Source: Amorphophallus konjac (Eukaryota > Streptophyta > Magnoliopsida > Alismatales > Araceae). From it: a stretch of DNA of 64,000 nt. A program made the position numbers and the translations under genes. Of the stretch, positions 33,306 to 44,646 are shown one piece after another; within the stretch, counting starts at the first letter, position 1; the number at the start of each line of letters is the position of its first letter. Below the pieces are notes generated by a model. It saw nothing but the letters and a program-made list of their open reading frames with translations. It was not told the DNA's origin and did no database searches. Location: positions 180,102,413 to 180,166,412 of the forward strand of contig CM040128.1 of assembly GCA_022559845.1 (NCBI GenBank), written 5' to 3'.

Positions 33306-34950
33306 TTATTTTTCAGTTTCAATGAAATTCAGTTCGATTTCCTTTTTATTCACAGCATCTCTAAGAAAATGGTGTTTTATCTCTATGTGTTTAGTCCTAG
33401 AATGATGAACATGATTTTTAGCAAGGCATATGGCACTAGTATTATCACATAAAATTAGAATACATTCCAGTTTTATCTGATAATCATCTAGTTGGTGCTT
33501 GATCCATAGTACTTGGGCAGCACAATTACCAACTGCAACATATTCAGCCTCAACTGTAGACAAGGCTACAGTGTGTTGTTTCTTAGATGCCCAAGATGCT
33601 AGACAGCCACCAAGGAATTGATAATAGTCACTAGTGCTTTTTCTATCTACTCGACACCCAGCATAATCAGCATCAGTGTAAGCTAGAAGCTCTAACTCAC
33701 ACCTAGCAGGATACCATAATCCTAGCTCTTGCGTGCCTAGCAGATATCTAAAAATCCTTTTTACTGCTTTAAGATGAATTTCTTTAGGACTGGCCTGAAA
33801 CCTAGCACATAATCCTACAGCAAATTGAATATCAAGCCTAGATGCTGTTAAGTAGAGAAGGGATCCGATCATACCTCTGTATAGCTTTTGATCAATAGGT
33901 TTACCTTTAGTGTCTTCATCCAAGCTTGTAGAGGTACCCATTGGAGCAGCTATCTCATTGAGGTTGTCCATCTTGTATTTCTTGAGTAGATCCCTTGTGT
34001 ACTTGGACTGAATGATAAACATTACATCCTTTGTTTGTGTAACCTGCAGTCCAAGAAACAATTTGAGCTCGCCCATTGAGCTCATTTCAAACTCATTAGT
34101 CATTATTTTAGAAAATTCCTCACACAATTTGGGGTTAGTTGACCCAAAAATAATGTCATCCACATAAATTTGTACAATAAGAATGTCAGAATGACTCACC
34201 TTTGTAAACAAGGTCTAATCAACTACTCCTCTAGTGAAATTTTGATCAGTAAGGAACTTGCTCAACCTGTCATACCAAGCTCTGGGAGCTTGCTTAAGAC
34301 CATAGAGAGCTTTATTTAATTTGTAAACATGATTAGGGAAATCTAGACATTTAAACCCAGGGGGCTGTCTTACATAGAGATCCTCACTAATTTCCCCATT
34401 CAAGAATGCAGATTTTACATCCATATGCTGGAGGATTATTCCTAGGGAGCATGCATAAGCCAATAAAGTCCTAACAGCTTCTAATCTGGCTACAGGGGCA
34501 AATGACTCTTCAAAGTCAATACCAAACTCCTGGTTATACCCCTGAGCAACAAGTCTGGCTTTATTTTTAACAATATTACCTAATTCATCAGATTTATTCC
34601 TGAATAACCACTTAGTCCCTATGACTGTTCGATGATCAGGAGGTGGGACCAAGTGCCACACCTTGTTCCTGTCGAACTGATTAAGCTCCTCATGCATGGC
34701 ATTAATCCAATGCACATCCTTGAGGGCACAGTCAATGGACTTGGGTTCAATTTGAGACACAAGAGCATATGTATTCAATTCATCCTGAATTCTAAAGTGA
34801 CCTCTAGTCCTAGGGGGATCATTCAGATTGCCAATGACATTATTCACAGGGTGATCTTTAAGATATCTGATATTAACAATCTGAGTTTCAGGAATTTCAC
34901 TTACCTCCCCCTGAACTTCAGATTCTTCTTCATTGTGCTCTTCTTTTTCT
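33306..34950 (-). pseudogene. pol: B reverse transcriptase and RNase H
   Basis: The copia RT begins around [13 protein letters not shown], with [13 protein letters not shown] and [16 protein letters not shown], then the active site QIYVDDIIFGST (about 34170-34140). RNase H follows with YTDADYAGCRVDRKSTS, STVEAEYVA and the C-terminal HSRTKHIEIKHHFLRD, and ends near 33306. One TAG at 34217-34215 interrupts the frame just before the active-site strand. Otherwise the frame matches the upstream integrase ORF. It is full length for the family and looks recently active apart from the stops. Confidence 0.9.
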
Positions 34951-35930
34951 TCCTCACCATCAGACTGGTCTGCAGAGTTATCATCTTTTAAAATGTTCCC
35001 ATCTTCATTCCTGCAATGACCATGGTTAGTTTCCATTAAGGATTCATCAAAGATAATGTGTGGAGATTCTTCAATAATTTTTGTGTTTAAGTTGAACACT
35101 CTATAAGCTCGGGTGTTTTCAGAATAACCAAGAAAAATTCCTGATTCACCTTTTGGCTCAAATTTATCAAGGTCCCTCTTATCATTTATATGTATAAAAC
35201 ATTTACAACCAAAGACCTTGAAATGGGCAATTGAAGGTTTCTTACCTTTCAAAATCTCATAGGGGGTTTTCTAGGTAGAAGGTCTTACCATTGCCCTGTT
35301 AATTACATAACAGGCTGTGTTGACTGCTTCAGCCCAGAATTTTCTTAGCAGTTCACCTTCAACTAGAAGTGTTCGGCCCATCTCCACTAGAGTTTTGTTC
35401 CTCCTCTCGACAACATCATTCTACTCAGGTGTCCTGGGTGAGGAGAACTTATGATGAATCCCACTAGACCTACAAAATTCTTCAAAGTATGAGTTTTCAA
35501 ACTCACCTCCATGATCAGTCAAAATATTTTCAATTTTCTGATTTATTCTAATACAGAACTCCTGAAATTCTGAAAATGCATCATTCTTGTGTGACAGAAA
35601 ATATACCCAAGTATACCTAGAAAAATCATCTACTAAGACAAACCCATACCTCTTCCATGATAAACTGACAGACCTGGTTGGCCCAAATAGGTCCATGTGT
35701 ATCAGTTCATAAGGTTTAGTGGATAGGTTTTCTGTCCTAGATTTGAATGATTTTCTAGTCAACTTGGACTGAATGCATGCATTACAAAATTTATTGTCCT
35801 TTTTAAAAGAGACTTCAGGGAGTCCTCTAACCATGCTATGCTTGTTTAGTTTATGCAAAACAGTATAACTCGCATGGCCTAACCTACGATGCCATAAAAA
35901 TGCTAAATCTTCTCTACTGCAGTAAGACAT
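34950..35930 (-). pseudogene. pol: B integrase
   Basis: The pre-integrase zinc domain shows LWHRRLGHASYTVLHKL and CNACIQSK (His, His, Cys, Cys). The core has D in HMDLFGP and D in LTDHGGEF. A TAG at 35423-35421 follows FSSPRTPE at the position where relatives carry Gln, just before the VVER motif with the catalytic Glu. The C-terminal part continues from 35252 ([28 protein letters not shown]), then a low-complexity acidic stretch ([13 protein letters not shown]) before RT. The frame differs from that of protease, so a frameshift lies between 35996 and 35930. Confidence 0.87.
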
Positions 35931-35995
35931 AGGTTAGTATGCTGAATATCATCTAAATCTATCATGTATGTGTTATTTATTCTTTTTCCAGAAAA

Positions 35996-36290
35996 TTAGA
36001 CAATTTCAGAATCAGGTTCAAAAACCTTGCAGCATTGAGAATCAAATAAGACTTTATGTCCTTTATCACACAACTGGCTGATACTGAGTAAATTATAAGC
36101 TAACCCTTCAACCAGCATAACATCATCAATGCAGCAGGTAGAACACTTACCTACCTTACCTGATCCAATGATCCTACCCTTTGTGTTGCTTCCAAAAGTG
36201 ACAAGGCCTCCTAGTTTCTCAGTCAGCATGCAGAACTTGGCCTTATCTCCTGTCATATGCCTGCAGCAGCCACTATCCAAGTACCACAAG
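35996..36290 (-). pseudogene. pol: B aspartic protease
   Basis: WYLDSGCCRHMTGD carries the DSG active site of copia proteases; LVTFGSNTKGRIIGSGKVG and LLSISQLCDKGH follow. It is in the gag frame, with two stops (near 36324 and 36312) between gag and protease. A frameshift follows it. Confidence 0.85.
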
Positions 36291-36325
36291 TTGCTCTTGG
36301 CTGCCAGGCATACCTACACACACAA

Positions 36326-38767
36326 TTAGGGCAAAAAGTTTGGAACCCAAGTCTGTTTGGGCTCCAATGCAGATGAGGTGCAAGTAAAGGAAGAAATCAT
36401 GGCTTTGGGAATCCACATTTGTTTAAAAGAACTTTGTTCAGTGGATTTTGTAGATTTCCTTCTGTTATTCTTTCTCTTATTTTTGTTGTTTTTCTTTTCA
36501 TTTGCACCAATAGAGTTATTCACAGAATTGTTGTTGTTGTGCCAATGCTTCGGCCAGGTTGCATTCATAAAGTTTTGGTCAAGGTGATATTTGGGCTGGC
36601 TGAAAGATTGGAAGTTTCTAGTTGTTCGACTACCATACCCATTACCCCAATTTCTGACATAGGGTCTGTAAAATTGTGTAGGTTGATGAACGTACCCTGT
36701 ATGCATCCCTTGAGTTCTAGTCCACCCAAACCCATTAGGATAGATTGACTATGTGGGGTAGTAGGACTGGACTCTAGGTGGATTGAATTTGTTGGGCTGA
36801 CTCCTGAAAACATTTTGTCTTCCCTGCACCCTTGACCCTGCTGACCTGTTCATAGGTTTTTGTTGGGTCTTTTTCTGTGATGGTGGTGGTGAAGACTTTT
36901 TGGCATTGACATGGGGTTTGCTTACCTGAGCAGGCTGACCCCTAGCCTTGGATTGAGCACTAGAGCTAGGTTTGGAAGTGCCAATTCTACTAGGCTCACC
37001 AACATTCTGTTTGCCCTTCTCCTCTGCATTGGGCTTTTTCAGATTCACATTTATTTTCACAACATTATTAGAATTCATATTAATCAGAGGTCCTTTCTCC
37101 TTTTATGAAACAAAGGAAATAGTTTTCATTCCAAAGCTCTTAGTTGCACTAGAGTTGAATCCTAGGCCCTCTCTCCTGAAATTAACCTTTGACCCCAATA
37201 ATGCATCTAAGTTTTCAGATCCTTGAGTCATTTTCTCAATGGTTTTCAGCTTATCCTCATTGTCTTTCTGAATTTCATCAATAGACTTTTTCAATTCATT
37301 ATTTACATTGAGGATAGCTTCATATTTTTCAGAAGAAATTTTTATCTCACTTTCATAATTCTGAATTTTCAATTTCCATGCATCAATTTCATTGTCTAAT
37401 CTCACATTTTCTTCCTTAGAGATTTTCAGTTCTTTCTTGATTTCTTCAAATTCAGAACATGTGAGTTTCAGCTTACTATTCTCATTCTCTAAGCATGCAA
37501 TTTTATCAGACAATGAAGTATCAATTTGCATGATGTTAATTTTTCTTCGTAGATGCCTATTTTCTTTTCTGACATCATCTACTCTATCAGCAAGTTCATT
37601 ATAAGCATCCATCCAATCAGCAATAGTAAAGTTTTCAAAACGAGAGGATACCTCATCAGATTCTTCCTCTCTATCTTCTGAGCTGGCTGCCATGAGACAG
37701 ATTGGCTTCTCAGCTTCAACTTCACTGTCCGAAGTGTTGCTCAAGGATCCCTCGTCCTCATCACTCCAGGTACTCACCATAGCTTTCCCTCTTGTGTTCT
37801 TTTTCTTGGACTTGTCCTTGAGGTTCTAATTTGTAGGACATTCAGCTTTAAAGTGACCAGCCTTCCTGCATTGATATCAAACATTAGTCTCAGCTTTCTT
37901 TACAGGGTTTGATTTGTACCTTGTGTCTCGGCGGCCACCACTGGGATTTCTTCGGCTGAATCTTCTTCCTTCTTTCTTGAGAAAACGTCAGAATTCCCTA
38001 GTAATCATAGCAATATCATCATTTGCCATTTCTTCTTCAGACAAGCTCTCTTCAATTGATGATCCGTTGGGGCTGGAACGACTGGATTTGCTAGCACCAG
38101 CCTTCAGAGCTATTGGCTTCCTCTTTCTATTAGCCTCCTCTATCTTCGACAGATTCATCTCATATGCCATTAGAGATCCGATAAGCTCATCTGCCCTTGT
38201 ATTGTGCAGATCTCTTGACTCTTCCATAACAGTGGCCTTGGTGTGCCAAATTGGAGTCAAGGATCGCAAGATCTTTCTGACTATATCATACTCAGAATAC
38301 TTCTTCCCAAAACCTCTGAGACTATTTGTGATAATAGTCAATCGAGCATACATTTCTTTGATTGTCTCATTTGGCTTCATCTTGAAGGCCTTGTATTCTG
38401 AAACCAGTAGATTAGTCTTGGTCTCTCTAACTTGTGAAGTCCCCTCGTAGATCACTTCAAGTGCATCCCACCTTTCCTTCGCTGAAGAGCAGGCAGATAC
38501 TCGTGAGAACTCGGTGGGATGCAGAGAACACTAGATTGCATTGATTGCACTCTAGTTGAGCGTGGACCTTCTAATTTCTTCCTTGGTCCATACATCTTCA
38601 TTAGGGGACAGCTCAAAAGGTCCCTTGCTAACTACCTTCCAGATCTCATAATCTTTAGCCCTCAAAAAAATCTGCATACGGTTCTTCCAGTATGCGTAGT
38701 TTGATCCATCGAAGTACGGGAGCTTGGATGTGGAGTGTCCTTCAGCTATCATCCCTCTTCCGTCCAT
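36326..38767 (-). pseudogene. gag: gag of element B
   Basis: The start is ATG 38767 (MDGRGMIAEGHSTSK), about 40 bp inside the primer site. Domain order: SKLPYFDGSNYAYWKNRM, the UBN2-type gag core (KERWDALEVIYEGTSQVRE, about 38480-38430; IKEMYARLTIITNSLRGFG), one zinc knuckle, a long coiled-coil (37780-37103), a basic Ser/Pro region, and PKQTWVPNFLP at the end. The frame is continuous to protease but broken by stops at 38554-38552, near 38531, near 37986 and at 37879-37877; the last replaces the first Cys of the only knuckle (YQCRKAGHFKAEC remains). Overall length and coiled-coil are typical of Sirevirus gag. Confidence 0.85.
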
Positions 38768-38810
38768 CTGTACCTTCCTCTTCGGGCTGTAAGTCCCTAC
38801 AGAAGAGTTA

Positions 38811-38825
38811 GGCTCTGATACCAAA
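38811..38825 (-). other. Primer binding site of B
   Basis: Minus-strand TTTGGTATCAGAGCC follows the 5' LTR end CTAATTTCAACA and is complementary to initiator-Met tRNA. Confidence 0.88.
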
Positions 38826-39563
38826 TGTTGAAATTAGATAGAAGGCTCTTTCACCACAGAATGTGGATCTAGAGGGGGGGTGAATAGATCAGCTGGCCAA
38901 TAAAAAATTACGCCTAGATTCAGATGCAGAATTAAAAGAACACTGATCAAACACAGTCAATGCACCAGATAATAGAGATAAGATCTGCTAGATAGACAAG
39001 CAACCACACGAGAGGCACAAAGAATTTTAGGTGGTTCAGTCAATCCGACCTACGTCCACCCCACATTCAACTCGAATGTAGATTACTGCTGATACACAGC
39101 TTCAATCTGCTGGGCACTACAGCTTGCCAACAACGGCTGGGGATTACAGCTTATCCCGACCATAGGAACCTCCTCTGCAACAGCTGAGCTTCACAGCTTG
39201 CTCTGCTGGGCTCGACAGCTTAGCCGACCAGAGGTAACACCTCTGCACACCGCTGCCTCACAGCTTGATCAAACAAGAGTTTTCAAAAGAAAAAATAACA
39301 AAGATTGAAAAGCAAGAAACTCAGAATCGAATGGAATGAAAACCAAAACGACTGTAGCTCAAATTGAGCAATATCAGCTCTGGTATCTGAACCAAGAGAC
39401 TGATTCACAAGCTCTTATATAAGTCTCTCAACTCATCTCTCTCACTTTCTTCTTCTCTCCTTTTCTTCTCTTTGGATCTAGGTGGCTCTCTGCTACCTCA
39501 GGTTTGCCTCACTGTATATACTTACCAATGGTCAATCAGCCTTCAACAGAAGATGAAGACTTC

Positions 39564-39571
39564 TATATATA
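39564..39571 (-). promoter_or_regulatory. TATA box of B 5' LTR
   Basis: TATATATA on the minus strand. About 25 bp upstream in the sense direction is GCCACGCGCCCTTATCC, shared with the D LTR near 52325. Confidence 0.65.
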
Positions 39572-39769
39572 TCAGCAGCAGATTGGATAAGGGCGCGTGG
39601 CTTCCACGTTTTCCCGCCCAAGTAATTCGCCAGATCCGAGGTGCTTTTATCCACGTGGCAGCATCTGGTCACCTCGTCCTCCTAGGATCACGAGCCATGT
39701 CAGCATTCTCAGTAACAAATCCCTATCAGACAGAGTATCGGATTATCAGGTTAAGTGAAGAACTCTGTA

Positions 39770-40930
39770 CAGACTTTGTAAGATGAAATGCCTTGTGTAG
39801 ACATCATGATGTATAGACTTTGTGAAACATGATTGCAATGTATAGACTATGTGAAGGCGAGTGCAATGTACAGACTCCATGAGACTCTAATGAAGACAGA
39901 CGATGTATAGACTTCAGGACTGATGCACGATGTACAGACTTCATGAGACTCTAATGAAGAAAGACGATGTATAGACTTCAGGACTGATGCACGATGTACA
40001 GACTTCATGAGACTCTAATGAAGACAGCCGATGTATAGACTTCTGGACTGATGCACGATGCAGACTCGTCCAATGTATACACTTGCTTGTTGTTCAGTCT
40101 TCACGAATGATGTACAGACTTCCAATGTGTAGACTTTGGCAAGGCAACGTCGGTAAAGCAACCAATGTACAGACTAACTGAACTGAGCGTAGGTAAAAGA
40201 TATGAGGAATGTATAGACTTACTCAGTTCAGTTCAGAACGTAGGTAATGATCAATGTATAGACTTAACAGTCGCCCTGGCTGTACAGACTTGGTCACAAA
40301 CTGAACAGTCGGTTGTATAAACTTGCACAAACCAAAGTCTGTACAGACTTGAAATGAAAATCAATGTATATACTTCGTATGCGCCTAGAGGATGTACAGA
40401 CTTAGTGACTGTACAGACTTGGAAGGCTCAGCGAAGGATGTACAGACTTGGTAAGCCCCAAGCGATGTACAGACTTGGCACCGACCAATGTATAGACTTG
40501 ACAATGCTGAATGAACAAATGAGCAATGTATAGACATTGGGTGCCACAATGTGCAGACTTCACGATGTTTGGACTTGAGTGTTCGTGTGAGCTACACTGT
40601 ATAGACTTTAACAAAATGCCTAAGACGCTGCATGAGACACAAGACAGACAGACAGTGTATAGACTTGCACTCTGGGGGTGTCGACGCATCTAAGAAGGGG
40701 AACAGTGTACAGACTTAGCTAATGCAATGTACACACTTACTGCGTTGACGCTGCATGAGACACTAGACAGACAGACAGTGTATAGACTTGCACTCTAGGG
40801 GTGTCGACCCACCTGAGAAGGGAGTCGACACACTACTGTCCAGACTAAACAAGGAAAAGTATAGGCTCTATGTTCATGCTGCAATGCACTGTGTAGACAT
40901 GTGAGTGTGTGCATAACAATATATAGACTC
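39770..40930 (-). repeat. AAGTCTRTACA array in B 5' LTR
   Basis: Dozens of copies of the 11-mer on the sense strand. Part of the array has expanded as a larger tandem repeat (about 70 bp, three copies between 39880 and 40060) with GATGTATAGACTTCAGGACTG as the recurring core. Confidence 0.88.
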
Positions 40931-41067
40931 TGACTGCATTATATACATAGACAACCTGATCAAAACAATTTCATCAAAATAAGAACAGTTGCCAATCAAT
41001 CAAAACAAGCTGTTGCCAATGAAGTAAAACTTATTGTCAACATCATCAACACAGAGGGGTCACAACA

Positions 41068-41072
41068 GGAGC
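41068..41072. repeat. Target site duplication of B, right copy
   Basis: GGAGC is identical to 12325-12329. Confidence 0.9.
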
Positions 41073-42288
41073 AAGTTAGAGAACGACAGTTTCTTGATAT
41101 TTGGTCAAGGGGTGGAGCCTTATTAAATAGGCGAAAAACAAAACATAAATAATGTGATGCATGCAATGCATATGATGGTGTTTTTTTTTTGAAGTTTCTG
41201 GAAAATATCTAAATTTTTATGAGATTTTGAAGATATTTGATTCTTTTTTGGGTTTTGGAATATATGGTTTTTTCCTTGGTTTTGAAAATATTTGTTGTTT
41301 TTTTTTGGTTTTGGAAATATGTGATGTTTTTGGGTTTTGAAAATATGTGATGTTTTTGGGTTTTGAAATATATGCTTTTTGGGGTTTTGAAAATATGTGA
41401 TGTTTTTGGGTTTTGAAATATGTGATTTTTTTTTGGATTTTGAAAACCAGTGCCTCCCTTGACAGCGTGAGCCCTCCTTATTGTAACGAGAGTTCCCGAG
41501 GTTGGCGTGCAATAAGGGGACAACCCCTGGCCAAGGCCCAATTTGCATGACGATGTCTCTACCAAGGCCATACCCAGGGTACTAGTTTTGATCCTAAAAG
41601 AAAAATTGAATACGGGGGTATGCTTATGCCAGATATAGAAGTTTTTAGGACTTGATTTCCTTTCCAAACAACCCATTAGAGATTTGGTCCGTTGCGCTGG
41701 GGCTTTGTGTCCGTCATCGAACCTTAGTCCACTCTGGGCATGCATACGACCGGGCTCATTCGTCCCGCGGGGAACTGTACTGCCACTCTTGCCATGCCTA
41801 GCTTTCTTTCTTTTTTCTGGAGCTTTGGAATTTTGGTGGGTGGACTTTTGAGATAATGCTTTAGCTTTGGTCACAAAGATTACTCCTTTACTTTCCTTTT
41901 CTTTGCTTGTGGGGTCAGGTCATAACGGACTGCCCCTATTTGAGACCTCCTCTCGTTAGGGTGCCTGGATTGGTCATCGCCTCCTTATTCACCTCTTGCC
42001 CCTGGATTTAGCTGAAGAAAGAAACGGATAAGGACTTTGACTTTCTCCCAAAGCATGGCCGAGGAGAAACAGTGTTTACGAAGTGGACACCTGACCAGGG
42101 ATGTCGTATAGTGTGTGATTGCCTCATTCGGGACCCTTCTTTATAGTGAAAGGGAGGAACATCTTGCTGCCGGGGTAGCACGTGGTTAGACTCTAAGGAA
42201 AGAAATGCTTAAGATACAACCCGTTCCACGCGTGAGCGAGCTCCTCACCTTCTGCGTTTACTAAGCAATAAGCATTCCCTGGATAAGC
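41073..42288 (-). other. E noncoding region downstream of pol
   Basis: About 1.2 kb between the integrase end and the B insertion. It holds a minisatellite (41225-41450) and no credible gene; the minus-strand frames here translate the minisatellite. Confidence 0.6.
41225..41450. repeat. Minisatellite, unit about 26 bp
   Basis: About eight imperfect copies of TTTTTGGGTTTTGAAAATAT followed by GTGATG, with T-run length changes between copies. Confidence 0.85.
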
Positions 42289-43590
42289 CTATTTTACGAT
42301 AAACGGCCCTTCCCAGTTAGGTTGTAATTTAGACCTAGGACCTGCAGACCGAATGAATTTGCATTTCAAAACCATATCACCCTTTTGAAATTTACGTTCA
42401 ATTACCTTCTTTTGAAAATAACGCGAAACTCGCTTTTGGTAAACGGATACGTGATCGGCCGCGTTCATCCTCTTCTCATCTAAGAGTTCCAGCTGAACAA
42501 GCAACGCCTCTCGACGTTCGTCGAGATTAAGTTCCTTATCGAGCTGCACTCTAAGGGAAGGGATCAAGATCTCATATGGGAGCACCGCCTCCATCCCATA
42601 GGTAAAATCATAGGGAGTCTGTCCCGTAGGAGTACGGACAGAGGTGCGGTAAGCCCATAGAGCTTCCACTAATCTTTCTGGCCAATCGGAAAACTTATGA
42701 GATTCGCATGTTTTCTTTATGATTTTAAGAAGGGTTTTGTTAGTGGCCTCGGCTTGACCGTTGCCTTGAGGATAATATGGAGATGAATGATGCAATGCAA
42801 TATTGAACTTCTTACAGAGGTCATTGAGCTCTTGGGAGATGAACTGGGGTCCGTTGTTGGTAATGATGCTGCTCGGCACTCCGAACCGTGAGATGATATT
42901 CTTCATGATAAAGCGGCACACCGTTGAAGCTTTAATCTCCCCGTACGCCTCTACTTCGGCCCATTTGGTGAAGTACTCAGTGGCGGTAAGGATAAAGGAT
43001 TTCTGCTTGATCTGAGAATTAGGATCACCGAGCGGGCCAACAACATCGAAAGCCCACATAGAGAATGGCCAAGGAGCGGAAAGAGGGTGGAGAGATGAAG
43101 CTGGAGCATGGATTTTATCAGCGTGGAGTTGGCATTTAAGACACCTCCGGACGTAGAGGGAGCAATCTTCCTCTAGAGTGGGCCAATAGTAGCCCTGCCT
43201 AAGGATTTTCTTCGCTAGAGCCTGGCCATTGACATGACCACCACACTCACTAGAGTGGGCTGCTTCAGCCACCTTCCAAGCTTCATCATCATCCAAGCAT
43301 CTCATAAGCATTCCATTGGTAGTGCGCCTATATAGCTCTCCTGCAACAATGGTATACCTTGAGGCGGCTCTCCTTATTGACTTGCGCTGCTCGGCATTTG
43401 CCCCTTCTGGGAACGATCTGTCTTTGCAAAACAACTCAATTTCATGATACCAGGGCAATTCTTCTTCCTCTAGAATCTCTTCTAACTCCATTAAAGATAC
43501 TTCCTTGAGATCTTCCTTCTCAGTCCTCACCTCCACAGCTTTCCTAAGGTTGATGTACCAAGGATCCTGAAGAGAGGGTGCGTCCAGTCT
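42289..43590 (-). pseudogene. pol: E integrase
   Basis: The frame continues from RNase H across one TAG at 43593-43591; the intact part starts at 43536 and gives 415 residues. The zinc domain has His94, His101, Cys132 and Cys135 (AAHSSECGGH, CLKC). The core has Asp164 (WAFDVVGP) and Glu263 (GQAEATNK), but the second catalytic Asp is Asn227 (IITNNGPQF) with the correct 35-residue spacing to Glu. This residue is normally Asp, so the enzyme should be dead; a G-to-A change would explain it. The C-terminal part includes GDMVLKCKF and GPFIVK. No chromodomain is present, as expected for Tat. Confidence 0.88.
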
Positions 43591-44571
43591 CTAAACAACG
43601 ATAGTCTCAGTGCTCCGACTGAGAGGGAAAGATAGAGAGGAAGCAAGGGAAGCTAAGGCATCGGATAAAATGTTCTGAGACCTAGGGGTATGGATATAGA
43701 TCAGCTTACGGAATTGCCTAGCCAAGAGCGTGACCAAATCTTGATAAGGCTTGAGCTTGGGGTCACGAGTGCGGTAAGTGGATAGAACCTGCCGTAGGAT
43801 GAGCTGAGAGTCTCCTATGATATTCAAATAGCGCGCGCCTAGGAGATAGGCGTGCTTCAGCCCGACCAGGAGAGCCTCATACTTAGTGATGTTATTGGTA
43901 GCAGGAAATCGAAGTTGATAAGCAAAGGGAATAGTCACTGCCTCTGGAGTGAGCAGAACAACACCGATCCTTCGGCCTTGAGAATTGAGTGCACCATCGA
44001 AGTGCAGAGACCAAAAGGGATGATGAGAGATAGCAGAGAGATGCTCATCAGGAAAATTGTCCTGAATAGAGTCGGTGTGAGGAATGGGGAGATGGGCATG
44101 GTGCTCAGCGATGGCGTACCCTTTGACCGCCTTCTGAACAACAAATGTGATATCGAATTGGGAGAGGAAGCTTTGCCAGTGAGCTAACCTACTAGAAAGG
44201 ACATGCTTTTCTAAGAGATAATGGATTGGATCCATTCTAGAGATCAACCTAACTGGGTGGGCAAGGAAATAATGTTTAAGCTTCTGAGCTACCCACACTA
44301 AGGCGGCACAAGTCTTCTCCATAGCGGTGTATCTGGACTCAGCTGGGTTAAACAACTGAGAGAGGTAATAAGCAGCCCGCTCTTTCCCTTCATCGTCTAC
44401 TTGCGCTAAGACCGCCCCTAGGGAGTCCTCAATGACCGATATGTATAGGATTAGGGGTTTCCCAGGGACAGGAGGTTGCGAAACTGGGGGATTGGATAGA
44501 TATTCCTTTAGGTCCTCATAGGCCTTTTGATAGTCTTGATTCCATTCAAACTTAACCCTCACCTTAAGCAA
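43591..44571 (-). pseudogene. pol: E RNase H and second (archaeal-type) RNase H
   Basis: The first RNase H is degenerate (LYISVIEDSLGAVLAQ, AMEKTCAALVWVAQKLKHY). The second is well preserved, with Asp192 (WSLHFDGALNSQGR), Glu232 (NITKYEALLVGL) and Asp254 (NIIGDSQLILRQV), and ends SQNILSDALASLASSL. Two RNase H domains in series are diagnostic of the Tat group. The frame is continuous with RT upstream across stops near 44647 and 44629, and with integrase downstream. Confidence 0.87.
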
Positions 44572-44646
44572 TTCATAAAACGGACGGCATCTTTGAGAAT
44601 GTTGGGATATGAATCTTCTGATAAATTACAATCGACCAATCAGGCC

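Larger units (their letters stand above)
12330..41067 (-). mobile_element. Element B: Sirevirus-like copia with gag-pol, host of C
   Basis: Plus-strand coordinates run LTR 12330-14064 plus 30906-31378 (split by C), internal region 31379-38825, LTR 38826-41067. Both LTRs start TGTTGAAATTAGAT and end GGGGTCACAACA on the plus strand. The primer site TTTGGTATCAGAGC and the copia order gag, protease, integrase, RT, RNase H are on the minus strand. The target duplication is GGAGC on both sides. The RT motif QIYVDDIIFGST, the long coiled-coil gag and the multiple polypurine tracts place it with the SIRE/Maximus (Sirevirus) group. Stops and a frameshift make this copy inactive. Confidence 0.9.
38826..41067 (-). 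repeat. Right (5') LTR of B
   Basis: An uninterrupted 2242-bp LTR from TGTTGAAATTAGAT to GGGGTCACAACA. It holds the U5-side stem (39061-39081, one pair lost compared with 12565), AAGCTGT repeats, the TATA box at 39564-39571, the conserved GCCACGCGCCCTTATCC promoter block, the AAGTCTRTACA array (39770-40930) and GGGGTGTCGAC repeats (about 40674-40830). Confidence 0.92.

Noticed and set aside
41209..41874. 221-codon minus-strand frame
   Set aside because: The C-terminal half translates the 26-bp minisatellite and the rest has no recognisable domain.
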